Source: Billgrantia zhangzhouensis
GTDB lineage: Bacteria; Pseudomonadota; Gammaproteobacteria; Pseudomonadales; Halomonadaceae
Length of the DNA: 64,000 nt
Direction: 5' to 3'
Assembly: GCF_021404465.1 (NCBI RefSeq)
Contig: NZ_JABFTT010000003.1
Coordinates: 186,001 to 250,000, forward strand
Positions 14,316 through 23,939 of this stretch are shown piece after piece. A program made the position numbers and the translations under genes. The number at the start of each line of letters is the position of its first letter. Within the stretch, counting starts at the first letter, position 1. The notes beneath the pieces were generated by a model. The model saw only the letters and a list, made by a program, of their open reading frames with translations, did no database searches and was not told where the DNA came from.

Positions 14316-15425
14316 ATGAGCTGGCGTCCCGATCAGCCCTACAATGACTTACCGCCGCTGCCCCCCACCGAAGAGCTCGAAAGGCCAGCCGTGCTGAAGG
14401 CCTGCATTCCGGCTAGGGCGGCACTGGCGGAACTGAAGCAAGCGGGTGAGCTGCTGCCCAACCAGGGGCTGCTCGTCAACCTGCTGCCCTTGCTGGAAGC
14501 CCGCGACAGCTCCGAAATAGAGAACATCGTCACTACCACTGACAGGCTCTTCCAATTTGCCCAGGAGGATACCCACGCTGATCCTGCCACCAAGGAGGCG
14601 CTGCGCTATCGTACCGCGCTGAGCCATGGTTACCGCGAGCTGGCCAGGCGGCCGTTGTGCACCAATACTGCGGTGGAGATCTGCAGCACCATCAAGGGCG
14701 CCGAAATGGAGCTTCGGCGGGTGCCGGGCACCACCCTGGCCAACCAGGCCACGGGCGAGGTGATCTACACCCCGCCCATGGGAGAGGAGGCGCTGCGCAG
14801 ATTGCTGGCGAACTGGGAAAGCTATCTCCACGAGGAGGATGGCGTCGATCCCCTGATCAAGATGGCCGTGGCTCACTACCAGTTCGAAGCGATCCACCCC
14901 TTCACCGACGGCAATGGGCGTACGGGCAGAGTGCTTAACATCCTCTATCTGATCGAGCAGCAGCTGCTGACACTGCCGATCCTCTACCTCAGTCGCTTTA
15001 TCGTGCTGCATAAGCCTGACTACTACCGCCTGCTGCTGGCCGTGACTCGCGAGGGGCAGTGGCAGGAGTGGCTGCTTTATATGCTCAAGGCCGTGGAATA
15101 CACGGCCCGCTGGACCACCGACAAGATTGCGGCGACCCGCACGCTGATTGAGGATACGACCCGCCATATCCAGCAGCAGTTGCCCAAGGTCTACAGCCAT
15201 GAGCTGGTGCAGGTGATCTTCGAGCAGCCCTACTGCCGAATCAATAATTTGGTGGAGCGTGACATTGCCCGGCGCCAGACCGCTTCCAGCTATCTTCAGC
15301 AGCTATGCGATATCGGTGTGCTTAAGGGGGTCCGAGCCGGGCGAGAAAAGCTGTTCGTGCATCCCAAGCTGGTCCGCCTGATGACCGAAGACAGCAATGA
15401 GGTCGTGCCTTACCCGGCGTCATGA
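14316..15425 (+). CDS. Fic-family AMP-transferase (class II, SoFic type)
   Basis: 369 residues, co-linear with the Shewanella oneidensis SoFic type over its whole length. The Fic motif HPFTDGNGRTGR is at 194-205 (catalytic His194). The N-terminal inhibitory helix motif (S/T)xxxE(G/N) is Ser65-Glu69-Asn70 in SSEIEN, defining class II auto-inhibition. The N-terminal Fic_N region spans about 1-90 and a winged-helix-like C-terminus about 290-369. The family transfers AMP from ATP to protein hydroxyls. ATG 14316 is chosen because AGGA lies ten bases upstream and the homologous family starts there; ATG 14310 and GTG 14289 are alternatives. No antitoxin gene is adjacent. The upstream dyad array suggests tight transcriptional control. 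Confidence 0.9.
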   Translation: MSWRPDQPYNDLPPLPPTEELERPAVLKACIPARAALAELKQAGELLPNQGLLVNLLPLLEARDSSEIENIVTTTDRLFQFAQEDTHADPATKEALRYRTALSHGYRELARRPLCTNTAVEICSTIKGAEMELRRVPGTTLANQATGEVIYTPPMGEEALRRLLANWESYLHEEDGVDPLIKMAVAHYQFEAIHPFTDGNGRTGRVLNILYLIEQQLLTLPILYLSRFIVLHKPDYYRLLLAVTREGQWQEWLLYMLKAVEYTARWTTDKIAATRTLIEDTTRHIQQQLPKVYSHELVQVIFEQPYCRINNLVERDIARRQTASSYLQQLCDIGVLKGVRAGREKLFVHPKLVRLMTEDSNEVVPYPAS

Positions 15426-15483
15426 GGCCGCTGATTCAAATAGTGACGCGGCTTATTTTAATTTCAGCCTCAAATTCAAATAA

Positions 15484-15500
15484 GGCCGGCTTTGCCGGCC
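15484..15500 (+). terminator. Hairpin after fic
   Basis: GGCCGGC-TTT-GCCGGCC is a perfect 7-bp stem about 60 bases after the fic stop. It lacks a downstream T-tract, so termination is uncertain. An ATTCAAATA direct repeat flanks the AT-rich stretch before it. Confidence 0.45.
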
Positions 15501-15592
15501 TCGAACGGAACACGACATGCCCCAGTGTTTTCTGAAAGAGTCAGGTCAGCTGTCTGTATGCTGTAATCAGTCTTCAAACTCTGGAGAGTGAC

Positions 15593-15946
15593 ATGCTCAA
15601 CCGTTCCGCCCTGCTGCTGCGCTACAAGACTCCTGCCGTGCAGTGGATCAACGACGCTGACCCCGCGCCGGGCAGCACTCCAATCACCGAAGCCGAGGTC
15701 AATCGCGATCGCACCGTCTACCTGGTCAGCGATGAGGTAGCCGAATCACTCGAGGAGGTCAGGCGGTGGATCAAGGCCAACTGGCGCAACCTGTTCGAGT
15801 CGGAACTGGAGGAGTGGTACACCGATCCGGCGCTGTGGCCGAAGCGTACCCTGAAACGCTTCGATGAGTGGTTCGAGGTCGAGTGCCACAGCGTGATGAT
15901 CGATACGCAGGGAACGCCCATTATCGATGATGAGGCGTCAGACTGA
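15593..15946 (+). CDS. Small conserved-looking hypothetical protein
   Basis: 117 residues, acidic, no signal peptide or membrane segment. It is rich in Trp and Glu (RRWIKANWRNLFESELEEWY), which suggests a compact helical protein. I do not recognise the family. A plausible Shine-Dalgarno (GGAGAG) precedes the ATG, and its base use matches the neighbours. The next gene starts 14 bases after its stop, so the two are probably co-transcribed. Confidence 0.65.
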   Translation: MLNRSALLLRYKTPAVQWINDADPAPGSTPITEAEVNRDRTVYLVSDEVAESLEEVRRWIKANWRNLFESELEEWYTDPALWPKRTLKRFDEWFEVECHSVMIDTQGTPIIDDEASD

Positions 15947-15959
15947 TCAGCGAGGTTCC

Positions 15960-16412
15960 ATGAAGCCCTTTTCCATACTGATGATTCGCCTGCTGGGTCT
16001 CTATCTCTTCCTGAAGACTCTGTTCTCAGTGCTGCCGGCGCTGTTCATCCCGAATGTTGGTGAGTTCTGGACCGGAGAAATGCTGCCGGTGTTGATCGCC
16101 ACGGTGATGGTGCCGATGCTGGGCGGGGTGCTGCTATGGTGCTTCGCGGGTAGTCTGGCGGACAGATGGCATGGCGATTCGGATTCGGCCGTCGCTGTTA
16201 CGGATGAGGATCTGGTGCGTGCCGGCACCTTCCTGATAGGCGTCTATCTGGTGGTACGCCATGTTGGCATGCTGGTGGGGGCTTACTCTACCACTGGCGC
16301 CGTGGCCTACGATGCCCTGGTCATCGTGGTGGCGGGTCTTTGCATGATACTGGGCGGAGGCGCAATCGTGGCGCTCTACCACAGGGTCAAGACCCTCGGC
16401 GTGGATCGGTAG
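15960..16412 (+). CDS. Small integral membrane protein of unknown function
   Basis: 150 residues with four hydrophobic segments: about 5-25, 40-65 (broken by a Pro-Gly turn), 88-107 and 118-140. A short charged cytoplasmic or periplasmic loop (SLADRWHGDSDSAVAVTDED) lies between helices 2 and 3. No family was recognised. ATG 15960 has GAGG five bases upstream; an in-frame ATG at 15927 would overlap the previous gene and lacks support. Confidence 0.6.
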   Translation: MKPFSILMIRLLGLYLFLKTLFSVLPALFIPNVGEFWTGEMLPVLIATVMVPMLGGVLLWCFAGSLADRWHGDSDSAVAVTDEDLVRAGTFLIGVYLVVRHVGMLVGAYSTTGAVAYDALVIVVAGLCMILGGGAIVALYHRVKTLGVDR

Positions 16413-16434
16413 CGAAGGTTTGGCATCCCGGCTA

Positions 16435-17313
16435 TCATGGCGGCGTACCGATCATCCGTTCCAGCTCGCGGTTGAAGGCATCTGGTTTGGCCATGTGCAG
16501 GAAGTGGTCGGTGCCTTCCATGATCACGGCGTCGAATTCGGCCAACAGTTGCCGGTTGGCTTCGACGTCGGTCGGCCACAGGTCGGCATTGATGGCGACT
16601 ACCGGCACGGTCAGTTCTTGGAAGTGCTGCGCCGCTTCCCCATCGATGTGGCGTGTTCCCATGTCCTGGAATGCACTGAGGGCAACGTCTGGCACAGCGG
16701 CTGCCATGTCCCGTATGACCCAATCGCGTAGCGTGGCATCGGTCTCTTCGACGAACATCGTAGCCGTGAAATGATGCGCGGCGTCGGTAAAGTTTTCCTG
16801 CATTGGTGCCAGCATTTGCTCGAGATCGGACTGGGTCATTTGCGGTGCGACATGGTGAAAGGTATCGACACCCACGATCCCGATGACGCGTTCCGGCATG
16901 AGTCGTGCCGCTTCCACGGCGACCGGTCCGCCCATGGAGTGTCCGATGAGGAGGGCCTGTGCCACGTCCAGGTCCTCCAGCACCGCTTTGACATCCTCGC
17001 CGAAGGCCGGCATGGTGAAATCTTCGCGCGCCAGGCCGGAATGGCCGTGGCCGGCGAGATCGATCGTCACCACCCGATGTTGGCGCGAGAAGTGCGGCAC
17101 CTGCCCGCGCCAATAGCGTCCGTCGCCGCTCCACCCATGAATGAACACGAGCGTGGGTTCGCCGCTGCCCTGTACCTCATAGGCGATCGGTACGCCGTCT
17201 GCCGACTCGGTCATTCGCGGCCAGTTCACCTCGGCTGCCAGCGCCTGGCCCGCCAGTGCCAGCAGCAGCGTCAGGCCCAGGCAACGCATGCCGTGCAACG
17301 CCAACTCCTTCAT
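16435..17313 (-). CDS. Exported alpha/beta hydrolase
   Basis: 292 residues with a signal peptide ending near residue 27 (GQALAAE). The alpha/beta-hydrolase core shows the oxyanion region FIHGWSGD, nucleophile Ser126 in GHSMGG and a late His in EGTDHFLHM. The substrate is unknown; esterase, lactonase or peptidase activities are all possible in this fold. ATG 17313 is preferred to 17343 because an AAGGGGG Shine-Dalgarno and the signal peptide both start there. Confidence 0.8.
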   Translation of the reverse strand: MKELALHGMRCLGLTLLLALAGQALAAEVNWPRMTESADGVPIAYEVQGSGEPTLVFIHGWSGDGRYWRGQVPHFSRQHRVVTIDLAGHGHSGLAREDFTMPAFGEDVKAVLEDLDVAQALLIGHSMGGPVAVEAARLMPERVIGIVGVDTFHHVAPQMTQSDLEQMLAPMQENFTDAAHHFTATMFVEETDATLRDWVIRDMAAAVPDVALSAFQDMGTRHIDGEAAQHFQELTVPVVAINADLWPTDVEANRQLLAEFDAVIMEGTDHFLHMAKPDAFNRELERMIGTPP

Positions 17314-17411
17314 GCTGCCCCCTTCAATCTTTCCATGACTCATGCAGCATAGCCGAGGCAGGCCGCCTATCGACGTCTCTTCGAGCGGCTAGACACTCAC
17401 CAACCTCCCGC

Positions 17412-17780
17412 TCAGTAGCGGCTTGTGGGTCTCAACTCCTCCTCGACGGGTCTCACCTCGATGGTGCCAAGCCGCGCTGACGGCCAGCCGGCAGCAATCT
17501 CCAGGGCTTCCTCTTCTGACACGACCTCGATCAAGAAGAAACCGCCTAGCTGCTCCTTGGTCTCGGCAAAGGGCCCATCGGTCATGATGAGTTCGTCATT
17601 ACGAATTCTCAGGGTGTGAGCCTTGGTGGCGCTCTGCAGGGCGTTGGTCAGGACCAGTTTGCCCTGTTTCTGCAGGTCGGCCACATAATCCAGGGTTTCC
17701 TGTAGTAGCTCATGCCACTGGGCCTCCGTCATTTCGCTGAATATTCGCTCTTCCTCATAGGCGAGACAGAGGTACTTCAT
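17412..17780 (-). CDS. YCII-related (DGPF-domain) protein
   Basis: 122 residues. It begins MKYLCLAYEEE and has the hallmark TDGPFAETKEQLGGFFLIE block at about residues 66-86. These small ferredoxin-like-fold proteins are often encoded beside ECF sigma factors, but no sigma factor is adjacent here. The function is not established; the fold resembles muconolactone isomerase/YCII. The start is fixed by GAGGG upstream and by the conserved N-terminus. Confidence 0.8.
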   Translation of the reverse strand: MKYLCLAYEEERIFSEMTEAQWHELLQETLDYVADLQKQGKLVLTNALQSATKAHTLRIRNDELIMTDGPFAETKEQLGGFFLIEVVSEEEALEIAAGWPSARLGTIEVRPVEEELRPTSRY

Positions 17781-17868
17781 GGGGAAACCCTCACGTTTGG
17801 AATGCTGATCCGTAGAAGATGCCGCACGGGATGGACCAGCGCAATGAGCCGTGAAGGATGACGAGACG

Positions 17869-20800
17869 TCAAAGGCTGACCAACCTCGCCCGACTGGTGC
17901 CATTCCCCAGCGGTTCCACCTGGATCTGTACCGGAATTCTTTCGTGCATCTCCTGTACGTGGGAGATCACGCCGACACGGCGGCCGAGTGTCTGTAAGCC
18001 GTCCAGCGCTTCCATGGCCAGTGCCAGCGACTGCGGGTCGAGGCTGCCGAAGCCTTCGTCGATGAACAGCGATTCGATGAGGAGTTCGCCGGAGGCCATG
18101 GAGGCGAGTCCCAGCGCCAGGGCCAGCGAGACGAGGAAGGTCTCGCCGCCCGAGAGCGAGTGCACCGAGCGACGCTCGTCGCCCATGTCGCGGTCCTCCA
18201 CCAGCAGGCCGAGTTCGCTGCCGCCGCGGACCAGCCGGTAGCGGCGGCTGAGGTTGGCCAGGTGAAGATTGGCGTGTTCCAGCAGTTGCTCCAGGTTGTA
18301 GGCCTGGGCGATACGGCGGAAGGTCTTGCCGTCGGCGGAGCCGATCAGCTCACTGATGCGTCCCCAGCGCACCTGTTCGACACGGGCGGCTTCCAGCTCG
18401 ACCTGGCCCTCCTGCTGGCGCGCGCGGCGGCGGTCGTCGTCGCGCAGGACGTGAACGGCGTCATCGCGCAGTTGCTGGGCTTCCTTCAGCTGTGGCGCGA
18501 GATCCTGACGCTCGACGGCCAGCGCCTCATGGCGGCTGGCGATCCTCGCTTCGGTGGCTTCGCTCAGTAGCGCCTCGTCGCTATCACCAGCGTCGCTCAG
18601 TGCCAGGACGTGGCGGTGCTCGATCAGCGCATGGCGGCGCTCGCCAAGGCTTGCCTTGGTGCGCTGACGCGCCTCGTCGGCCTCATTCAGTTCACGCTCC
18701 TGGCGCTCGGCTTCCTCCTCGGGCTGTGCCAGCAGCCGGGTCAGCGTGGCATCGTCCAGCTGCGGATGGGCCTGGCGCCACTCGGTCAGTTCCCTTTCCA
18801 GTGTGGCGCCTTCCTGGATGAGCTGCTCGATGCGCTCGGCTTCGTGATTTGCCTGTTGGGTGAGTCGTGCCTGCTCGCGCTCGGCACCATGGCAGCGCTC
18901 GATGGCCTGGTCGCGCTGCTGGCGAGCGGCCTCCTGGTGCGCTTCCAACTGCCGTTGCCACGTGTCCGGCGAGGCGTGTTCGCCGAGCAGGGCCTTGAGC
19001 CGGCTGGCGAGATCGCTGTGCTGCTGGCGCAGGGGCGGGAGCTGCTCCGCGAGCCTGCCGGTTTCCTCTTCCAGCGAGGCCCGCCGGGCCTCGAGCTGGG
19101 CGAGCTCGAGTTCGCCCTGGTGCAATGCCTGTTCCAGCGGTGCGATCTCGTCATCGGCGCGGGCCAGTGCCTGCAGCGTGGCTTGCTGCCGCTCGCGCGC
19201 CGCTTCGCTCCGTTGACGTTGATGGCTCAGCCAGGCGTCGCGTTCGGCGCTGTCGATGGCCGTCAACTCGGCAAACAGCGAGTGATCCGCCAGGACCTGG
19301 TGTGCCTGGACCCGGCGCGCTTCGGCCTCGTGAAGCTCCTGGCGGCAGCGCGTGATGGCCGCCAGGACGGCGCGGTACTCGCCCTCGAGTTCGTTGCGTG
19401 CCAGTTGGGCCTGCTCGAAGGCCTGCCTGGCCTCGTTCAACTGTTGCTCTTCCTGCGCCTGCTGGGCGGCGAGCTGCGCCGCTTCAGGGGTGGCAGGCGG
19501 CTGGTGACGGAAAGGGTGGTCGCGTCCACCGCAGACCGGGCAGGGTTCACCCTCCCTCAGCGCTTCCCGCAGCCGTACCACGCTCTCGCTGCGGGCAGCG
19601 CGGCTGCGCTGGATGAAGTCGCTCAGGGTGCGGTGGTGGCGCTCGCATTCGTCCAGCCGCTCTCGGGCGGCCTTGCCTTGGGTGACCAGCTCGGCCTGGC
19701 GCGCTTCGTCGTCGCTGGTACGCTTGGCCAGCTGCTGCCGGGCTTGCTCGGCGCGGCAGGCCTCCTGCCATCGCCCTTCCAGCTCGCTCAGCGCCAGGCT
19801 GCGCCGTGCGGCCTGGTCATGATCCTGCTGGGCTGCCTGGCGTGCCGCGTCGAGTCGTTCGTGGCGGCCCATCAACTGGCGCAAAGTGGCCTGCCATTCG
19901 TCGCGTCGCCGTTTGAGTTCGAGCTGCCTGGCCTGGGCCGCCTCGCGCTGGTTGGCCAATGCCTCGCTCTGCTTGTGGCACTCCCCGTGGCGTGTCTCGA
20001 TGTCGGCCAACTGGCGCTCCACGGTCGCCAGCGCCTGGGCGTGTTCGCGCGCCTGGCGCAGAGCGGGTTCGGCCTGCTGGCGGGCCTCGCTGGCCTCGGC
20101 CAACGCCTGAGCGGCCTGGTCGCGTTCCTGCTGGGCTGCTTGCTGGGTGGCCTTGGCCCGTTCGAGATCCTGGCAGGTCCGGCCGTGGGCCTGTTCCAGC
20201 GTGGCGATCTCGCCGGGCAGCGCGGCCTGGCGCAGCAGGCGGTGGCGTTGGGGAGCGAGCAGCCGGCGACATTCACGATCGGCGCGGGCGTCGGCCAGCG
20301 CCTGCCAATGCGATAGCGCCCGGTCGTGCTGATGACGGCCCTCGGCATGGGCCTGGCGGAGCCTCTGGTCGTCGAGGTGCCACTGCTGGCGGGCGTCGAG
20401 CTCCTTGGCTTGATGCTGCAAACCAGCCAGAGCCTGCTCGGCGGCCTCGGCATGGCGCTCGAGCTCGGCGCGGGCCTCGGACTCGGCGGGAAGATCGTCG
20501 GCAAGCCGGGCCTGCAGGGCATCGACGCGCTTCTTCGCTTCGCTGGCACGGCGATAGGCCGCCATGGAGATCCGCGAATACTCGGCGGTGCCGGTCAAGC
20601 GTTCCAGCAGGTCGCTGCGCTCGTTGTCGTCGGCCTTGAGGAAGGCGGCGAACTCGCTCTGGGCCAGCAACACGGCGCGGGTGAACTGATCGAAGGTGAG
20701 ACCCAGACGCTCCGGCAGCAGGCGGTCGAACTCACGTTTCTGGGCGGTGAGCAGGCGATCGTCGTCGAGATCGCGTAGCGACTGCTCGACGGTCTGCAAG

Positions 20801-21174
20801 CGGCCGCTGGCCTTGTCCCGTGCGCGGCGCACGGCCCAGCGGGCGCGGTAGCGGCGCCCGTCGCGGCCGAGAAAGTCGACCTCGGCATGGCCACTGGCGG
20901 TACCCCGGCGCAGCAGGGTTCGCGGGTCGGCGGTGCTCACCGTTTCGCCCTCCACGTCGGGTAGCGGGGCGTCGCGTACCGGCGCCTGGCGCAGCCGCGG
21001 GGTGTTGCCGTAGAGCGCCAGGCACAGGGCGTCGAGCAGGGTACTCTTGCCGGCCCCGGTGGGGCCGGTGATGGCGAACAGGCCGGCATCGCTGAGCGGC
21101 GACGCCGTGAAGTCGAGTTCCAACGGGCCGGGCAGGGAGGCCAGGTTGGCCAGGCGCAGGGCGAGAATCTTCAT
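17869..21174 (-). CDS. sbcC: Nuclease SbcCD subunit C (SMC-like ATPase)
   Basis: 1101 residues. It has an N-terminal Walker A (GPTGAGKST), long Gln/Arg/Glu-rich coiled coils with a zinc-hook CPVC near residue 545, an ABC signature LSGGETFLVSLALALGLA and a C-terminal Walker B (LFIDEGFGSLD). With SbcD it forms the Mre11-Rad50-like complex that cuts hairpins and blocked DNA ends. Its ATG overlaps the sbcD stop (ATGA), so the subunits are coupled. Confidence 0.95.
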   Translation of the reverse strand: MKILALRLANLASLPGPLELDFTASPLSDAGLFAITGPTGAGKSTLLDALCLALYGNTPRLRQAPVRDAPLPDVEGETVSTADPRTLLRRGTASGHAEVDFLGRDGRRYRARWAVRRARDKASGRLQTVEQSLRDLDDDRLLTAQKREFDRLLPERLGLTFDQFTRAVLLAQSEFAAFLKADDNERSDLLERLTGTAEYSRISMAAYRRASEAKKRVDALQARLADDLPAESEARAELERHAEAAEQALAGLQHQAKELDARQQWHLDDQRLRQAHAEGRHQHDRALSHWQALADARADRECRRLLAPQRHRLLRQAALPGEIATLEQAHGRTCQDLERAKATQQAAQQERDQAAQALAEASEARQQAEPALRQAREHAQALATVERQLADIETRHGECHKQSEALANQREAAQARQLELKRRRDEWQATLRQLMGRHERLDAARQAAQQDHDQAARRSLALSELEGRWQEACRAEQARQQLAKRTSDDEARQAELVTQGKAARERLDECERHHRTLSDFIQRSRAARSESVVRLREALREGEPCPVCGGRDHPFRHQPPATPEAAQLAAQQAQEEQQLNEARQAFEQAQLARNELEGEYRAVLAAITRCRQELHEAEARRVQAHQVLADHSLFAELTAIDSAERDAWLSHQRQRSEAARERQQATLQALARADDEIAPLEQALHQGELELAQLEARRASLEEETGRLAEQLPPLRQQHSDLASRLKALLGEHASPDTWQRQLEAHQEAARQQRDQAIERCHGAEREQARLTQQANHEAERIEQLIQEGATLERELTEWRQAHPQLDDATLTRLLAQPEEEAERQERELNEADEARQRTKASLGERRHALIEHRHVLALSDAGDSDEALLSEATEARIASRHEALAVERQDLAPQLKEAQQLRDDAVHVLRDDDRRRARQQEGQVELEAARVEQVRWGRISELIGSADGKTFRRIAQAYNLEQLLEHANLHLANLSRRYRLVRGGSELGLLVEDRDMGDERRSVHSLSGGETFLVSLALALGLASMASGELLIESLFIDEGFGSLDPQSLALAMEALDGLQTLGRRVGVISHVQEMHERIPVQIQVEPLGNGTSRARLVSL

Positions 21175-22460
21175 GAGCGGCCCTCCCCGGCAGTTTCCTC
21201 GCCGTCGGCATCGAGCACATCCTGCAGCAGCCGGTCGAAATCGGCCATGACCTCGGTCCCGGGGGCCTCGCCCCACTGTTTTTCCCAGGTGCGCTGAAAT
21301 AGCTTTCTCGGCCCCAGCTGCTGCAGATCGACTCGCTCCGGCCTGCCTTCGGCAGCGTGCTGAGGCAGGCGCCGCTCCAGGCGCAGCAGCCTCACGGCCT
21401 TGCCTTCCAGCACGGCTTCCACCTGGGCGCGTAGGTCGGGTACCGGGGCGCTGAGTTCGACACGCACTTCCAGCCAGGGCCAGCGCTCGCGCGGCAGGGT
21501 CGGGTCGTCGGGCAGTGCCTCGAGCTCGGCCAGCACGGTAGCGAGTTCATCGGGACCGACACGATACATGGCCACCGGGCGCGGTACGGGAATCGCTTCC
21601 GTGGCGGCGAGGCTTTCGCCCTCCAGCACCGCCTCCACTACCTGATGAGGATACGTTACCTCGCTGAAGTCGAGCGGCAGGGGGCTGCCGCTGTAGCGGA
21701 TGCGTGCCTCACCCACCTGCTGGGCGCGGTGCAGGTGGCCCAAGGCCACGTAGGCGATATCGGAGGAAAAGAGGCCGGCGGAGATCGACTCCTCGCCGCC
21801 GATCACGATGGGGCGTTCGCTCGCCTCGGAAACGGCGGCGCCGTGCAGGTGGGCGTGGCTCATGGCCACCAGTGCCTGGCCGGGCGCCCGGTGCTGGCGT
21901 GCAGAGGCGATCAGCTGTTCATGCACGCGGGAAATGCCGGCCACATAGTCATTGCGAGCGTCGTCATTGCGTTCTCCATTCTCCACTTCGCCGGGGCGGA
22001 CAAGGCCGGTCACCTCGGCGGGGCGCAGGAAGGGCAGTGCCAGGCACCAGGCGCATGTTTCGCCGAAGGCATCGGTGAGCGGTACCAGCAGGCGCTCGGT
22101 GTCGAGCGAGCCGTCGGGAAGCCAGCTCACCCGGCCCAGGGCATGGGCGCGCAGGCGGCGCATCAGCGGCGCTGGCAGCTCGATGCGGTTGCCGCTGTCG
22201 TGGTTGCCGGCGATCAGCACGATATCCAGCATCGGCAGGCGCTCGTGGGCGGCGACGATGAAGTCGTAGAGCAGCGCCTGCGCCTGCAGCGACGGGTTGA
22301 CCACATCGAAGACGTCACCGGCGACGAGCAGCGCGTCGGCTTCGCGGGCGACGAGGGTGTCGAGCAACCAGTCGAGGAAGACGCGATGTTCGGCGAGGCG
22401 CTCCTGGCCGTGAAAGGTCTGGCCCAGGTGCCAGTCGGCGGTGTGGATCAGCTTGATCAC
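21171..22460 (-). CDS. sbcD: Nuclease SbcCD subunit D (Mre11-like exonuclease)
   Basis: 429 residues of the calcineurin-like phosphoesterase family. The metal-binding motifs appear in order: HTADWHLGQ, VAGDVFD, IAGNHDSGNR, SHAHLHG and LGHLHRAQ. I chose GTG 22460 (VIKLIHTADWHLG) because AGGG lies six bases upstream and the conserved chain begins there; an in-frame ATG at 22508 gives an unlikely 16-residue extension. It is divergent from endonuclease V and translationally coupled to sbcC. Confidence 0.94.
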   Translation of the reverse strand: MIKLIHTADWHLGQTFHGQERLAEHRVFLDWLLDTLVAREADALLVAGDVFDVVNPSLQAQALLYDFIVAAHERLPMLDIVLIAGNHDSGNRIELPAPLMRRLRAHALGRVSWLPDGSLDTERLLVPLTDAFGETCAWCLALPFLRPAEVTGLVRPGEVENGERNDDARNDYVAGISRVHEQLIASARQHRAPGQALVAMSHAHLHGAAVSEASERPIVIGGEESISAGLFSSDIAYVALGHLHRAQQVGEARIRYSGSPLPLDFSEVTYPHQVVEAVLEGESLAATEAIPVPRPVAMYRVGPDELATVLAELEALPDDPTLPRERWPWLEVRVELSAPVPDLRAQVEAVLEGKAVRLLRLERRLPQHAAEGRPERVDLQQLGPRKLFQRTWEKQWGEAPGTEVMADFDRLLQDVLDADGEETAGEGRS

Positions 22461-22619
22461 GGTATCCCTCGTCGTCGGTTCTGCACCGATGATACACGAA
22501 TGCCCCACGGCCTCGTCGCCGTCGACCGGCCTTGGGAAGTGTGCTGCAACCGCCTACACTGCCGAGCAGCTCACCTTGTGCAAGGAAGCAAGTTTCTCAA
22601 GCCGACGAAGGACGCCGAG

Positions 22620-23315
22620 ATGACGCCACTACATGAATGGACCCCCACCCCGGAGAAGGCCATCGCGCTGCAGCGTGAGCTGGCTCCCCGCATCGAGCGT
22701 GAGGATCGGCTGGGGCCGGTGCGCCATATCGCTGGCGTCGACATCGGCTTCGAGCAGGAAGGCGAGATCACCCGGGCGGCAATCGTGGTGCTGGCCTGGC
22801 CCGGCGACCCCGTGGCCGGTTTCGAGGTGGTGGAGCAAGTGGTGCACCGTGAGCCGACCCGCATGCCTTACATTCCCGGACTGCTCTCCTTCCGCGAGGT
22901 TCCGGCGGCGCTGGAGGCCTTCGGCAAGCTCGTTACACGTCCCGAGCTGGTGATGGTCGACGGCCAGGGCATCGCCCATCCGCGGCGTCTCGGCGTGGCC
23001 TCTCACCTGGGGCTGTGGCTCGACCTGCCAACCATCGGCGTGGCCAAGTCGCGGCTGTGCGGGGTACATGATGAAGTGCCCGAGCCGCGCGGAGAATGGA
23101 CGCCGCTACGCCATCGCGGTGAGACGATCGGCGCGGTGCTGCGCACGCGGGTGGGTGTCAAGCCGCTGTTCGTCTCGCTGGGGCATCGCATTACGCTGGC
23201 GACCTCGCTCGACTGGGTGGTGAAATGCCTGGGCCGAACCAAGCTGCCGGAGCCGACCCGGCTGGCCGATCGGCTGGCCTCGAGGCGAGGGCCCATGCCG
23301 CGACCGGCGGATTGA
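22620..23315 (+). CDS. nfi: Endonuclease V (deoxyinosine 3'-endonuclease)
   Basis: 231 residues, the usual Nfi size. Catalytic Asp lies in IAGVDIGFE and Glu in LLSFREVPA. The PYIPGLLSFRE wedge and the metal-site DGQGIAHPRRLGVASHLG are intact. It nicks DNA one base 3' of hypoxanthine to start alternative excision repair. AAGGA lies eight bases before the ATG. It is transcribed away from sbcCD, so a small DNA-repair cluster shares this intergenic region. Confidence 0.93.
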   Translation: MTPLHEWTPTPEKAIALQRELAPRIEREDRLGPVRHIAGVDIGFEQEGEITRAAIVVLAWPGDPVAGFEVVEQVVHREPTRMPYIPGLLSFREVPAALEAFGKLVTRPELVMVDGQGIAHPRRLGVASHLGLWLDLPTIGVAKSRLCGVHDEVPEPRGEWTPLRHRGETIGAVLRTRVGVKPLFVSLGHRITLATSLDWVVKCLGRTKLPEPTRLADRLASRRGPMPRPAD

Positions 23316-23375
23316 AGCCGCGCCCGGCATCGGCTCGGGTATACTGGCTCTTTCCGCCATTACCTGAGCCTGCCA

Positions 23376-23939
23376 ATGTCTGAATCCCTGACGCCCGCCT
23401 GCGCCGCCACCCGTGCCTGGGTGGAAGGCTTCGTCGTGGCCCACAACGTTTGCCCCTTTGCACGGCGGGAGTTCGTAAGCGATTCCATCTGTTTCGTCGA
23501 GGTAGCGGCGAACGAGTGGGAGCCGGCCCTAGAGACGATGATCGAGGAGTGCCGTCGGCTCGACGTCACACCCGGGATCGAGACCACGCTGATGGTCCTG
23601 CGCCCGGGGCTCGAGGATTTCGACGACTATCTCGATTTCCTCGCCGTGGCCGAGGCGCTGCTGATCGAGCAAGGCTACGAGGGGATCTATCAGCTCGCCA
23701 GCTTTCATCCCGACTACTGCTTCGAAGGCGCGACGGAGGATGATCCGGCCAACTTCACCAATCGCTCGCCCTGGCCGATGCTGCACCTGCTGCGCGAAGC
23801 GGGCCTGGAGCGCGCCTTGGCGCACTATCCCGACCCCGAGGCGATTCCCGAGCGCAACATCGAGACCATGCACCGGCTCGGCGGTGAACGCCTGGCTGCC
23901 ACACTGGCAGCGCTGCGTGATAGGGCCGATAAACGCTAA
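23376..23939 (+). CDS. DUF1415 family protein
   Basis: 187 residues with the family landmarks NVCPFARREF near the start and LASFHPDYCFEG and FTNRSPWPMLHLLRE in the second half. No signal peptide or membrane helix. The function is unknown; conserved Cys, His and Asp residues would suit a metal or redox role (inference). The stop overlaps the stop of the convergent aldo/keto reductase (CTAA at 23936-23939). Confidence 0.85.
   Translation: MSESLTPACAATRAWVEGFVVAHNVCPFARREFVSDSICFVEVAANEWEPALETMIEECRRLDVTPGIETTLMVLRPGLEDFDDYLDFLAVAEALLIEQGYEGIYQLASFHPDYCFEGATEDDPANFTNRSPWPMLHLLREAGLERALAHYPDPEAIPERNIETMHRLGGERLAATLAALRDRADKR

Noticed and set aside
15927-15959. Upstream ATG for the small membrane protein
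   Set aside because: It overlaps the previous gene and lacks a Shine-Dalgarno, whereas ATG 15960 has one.
18610-20316. 568-codon open frame on the plus strand
   Set aside because: It is antisense to sbcC, whose motifs and coiled coils are unmistakable; long open frames opposite GC-rich genes are common here.
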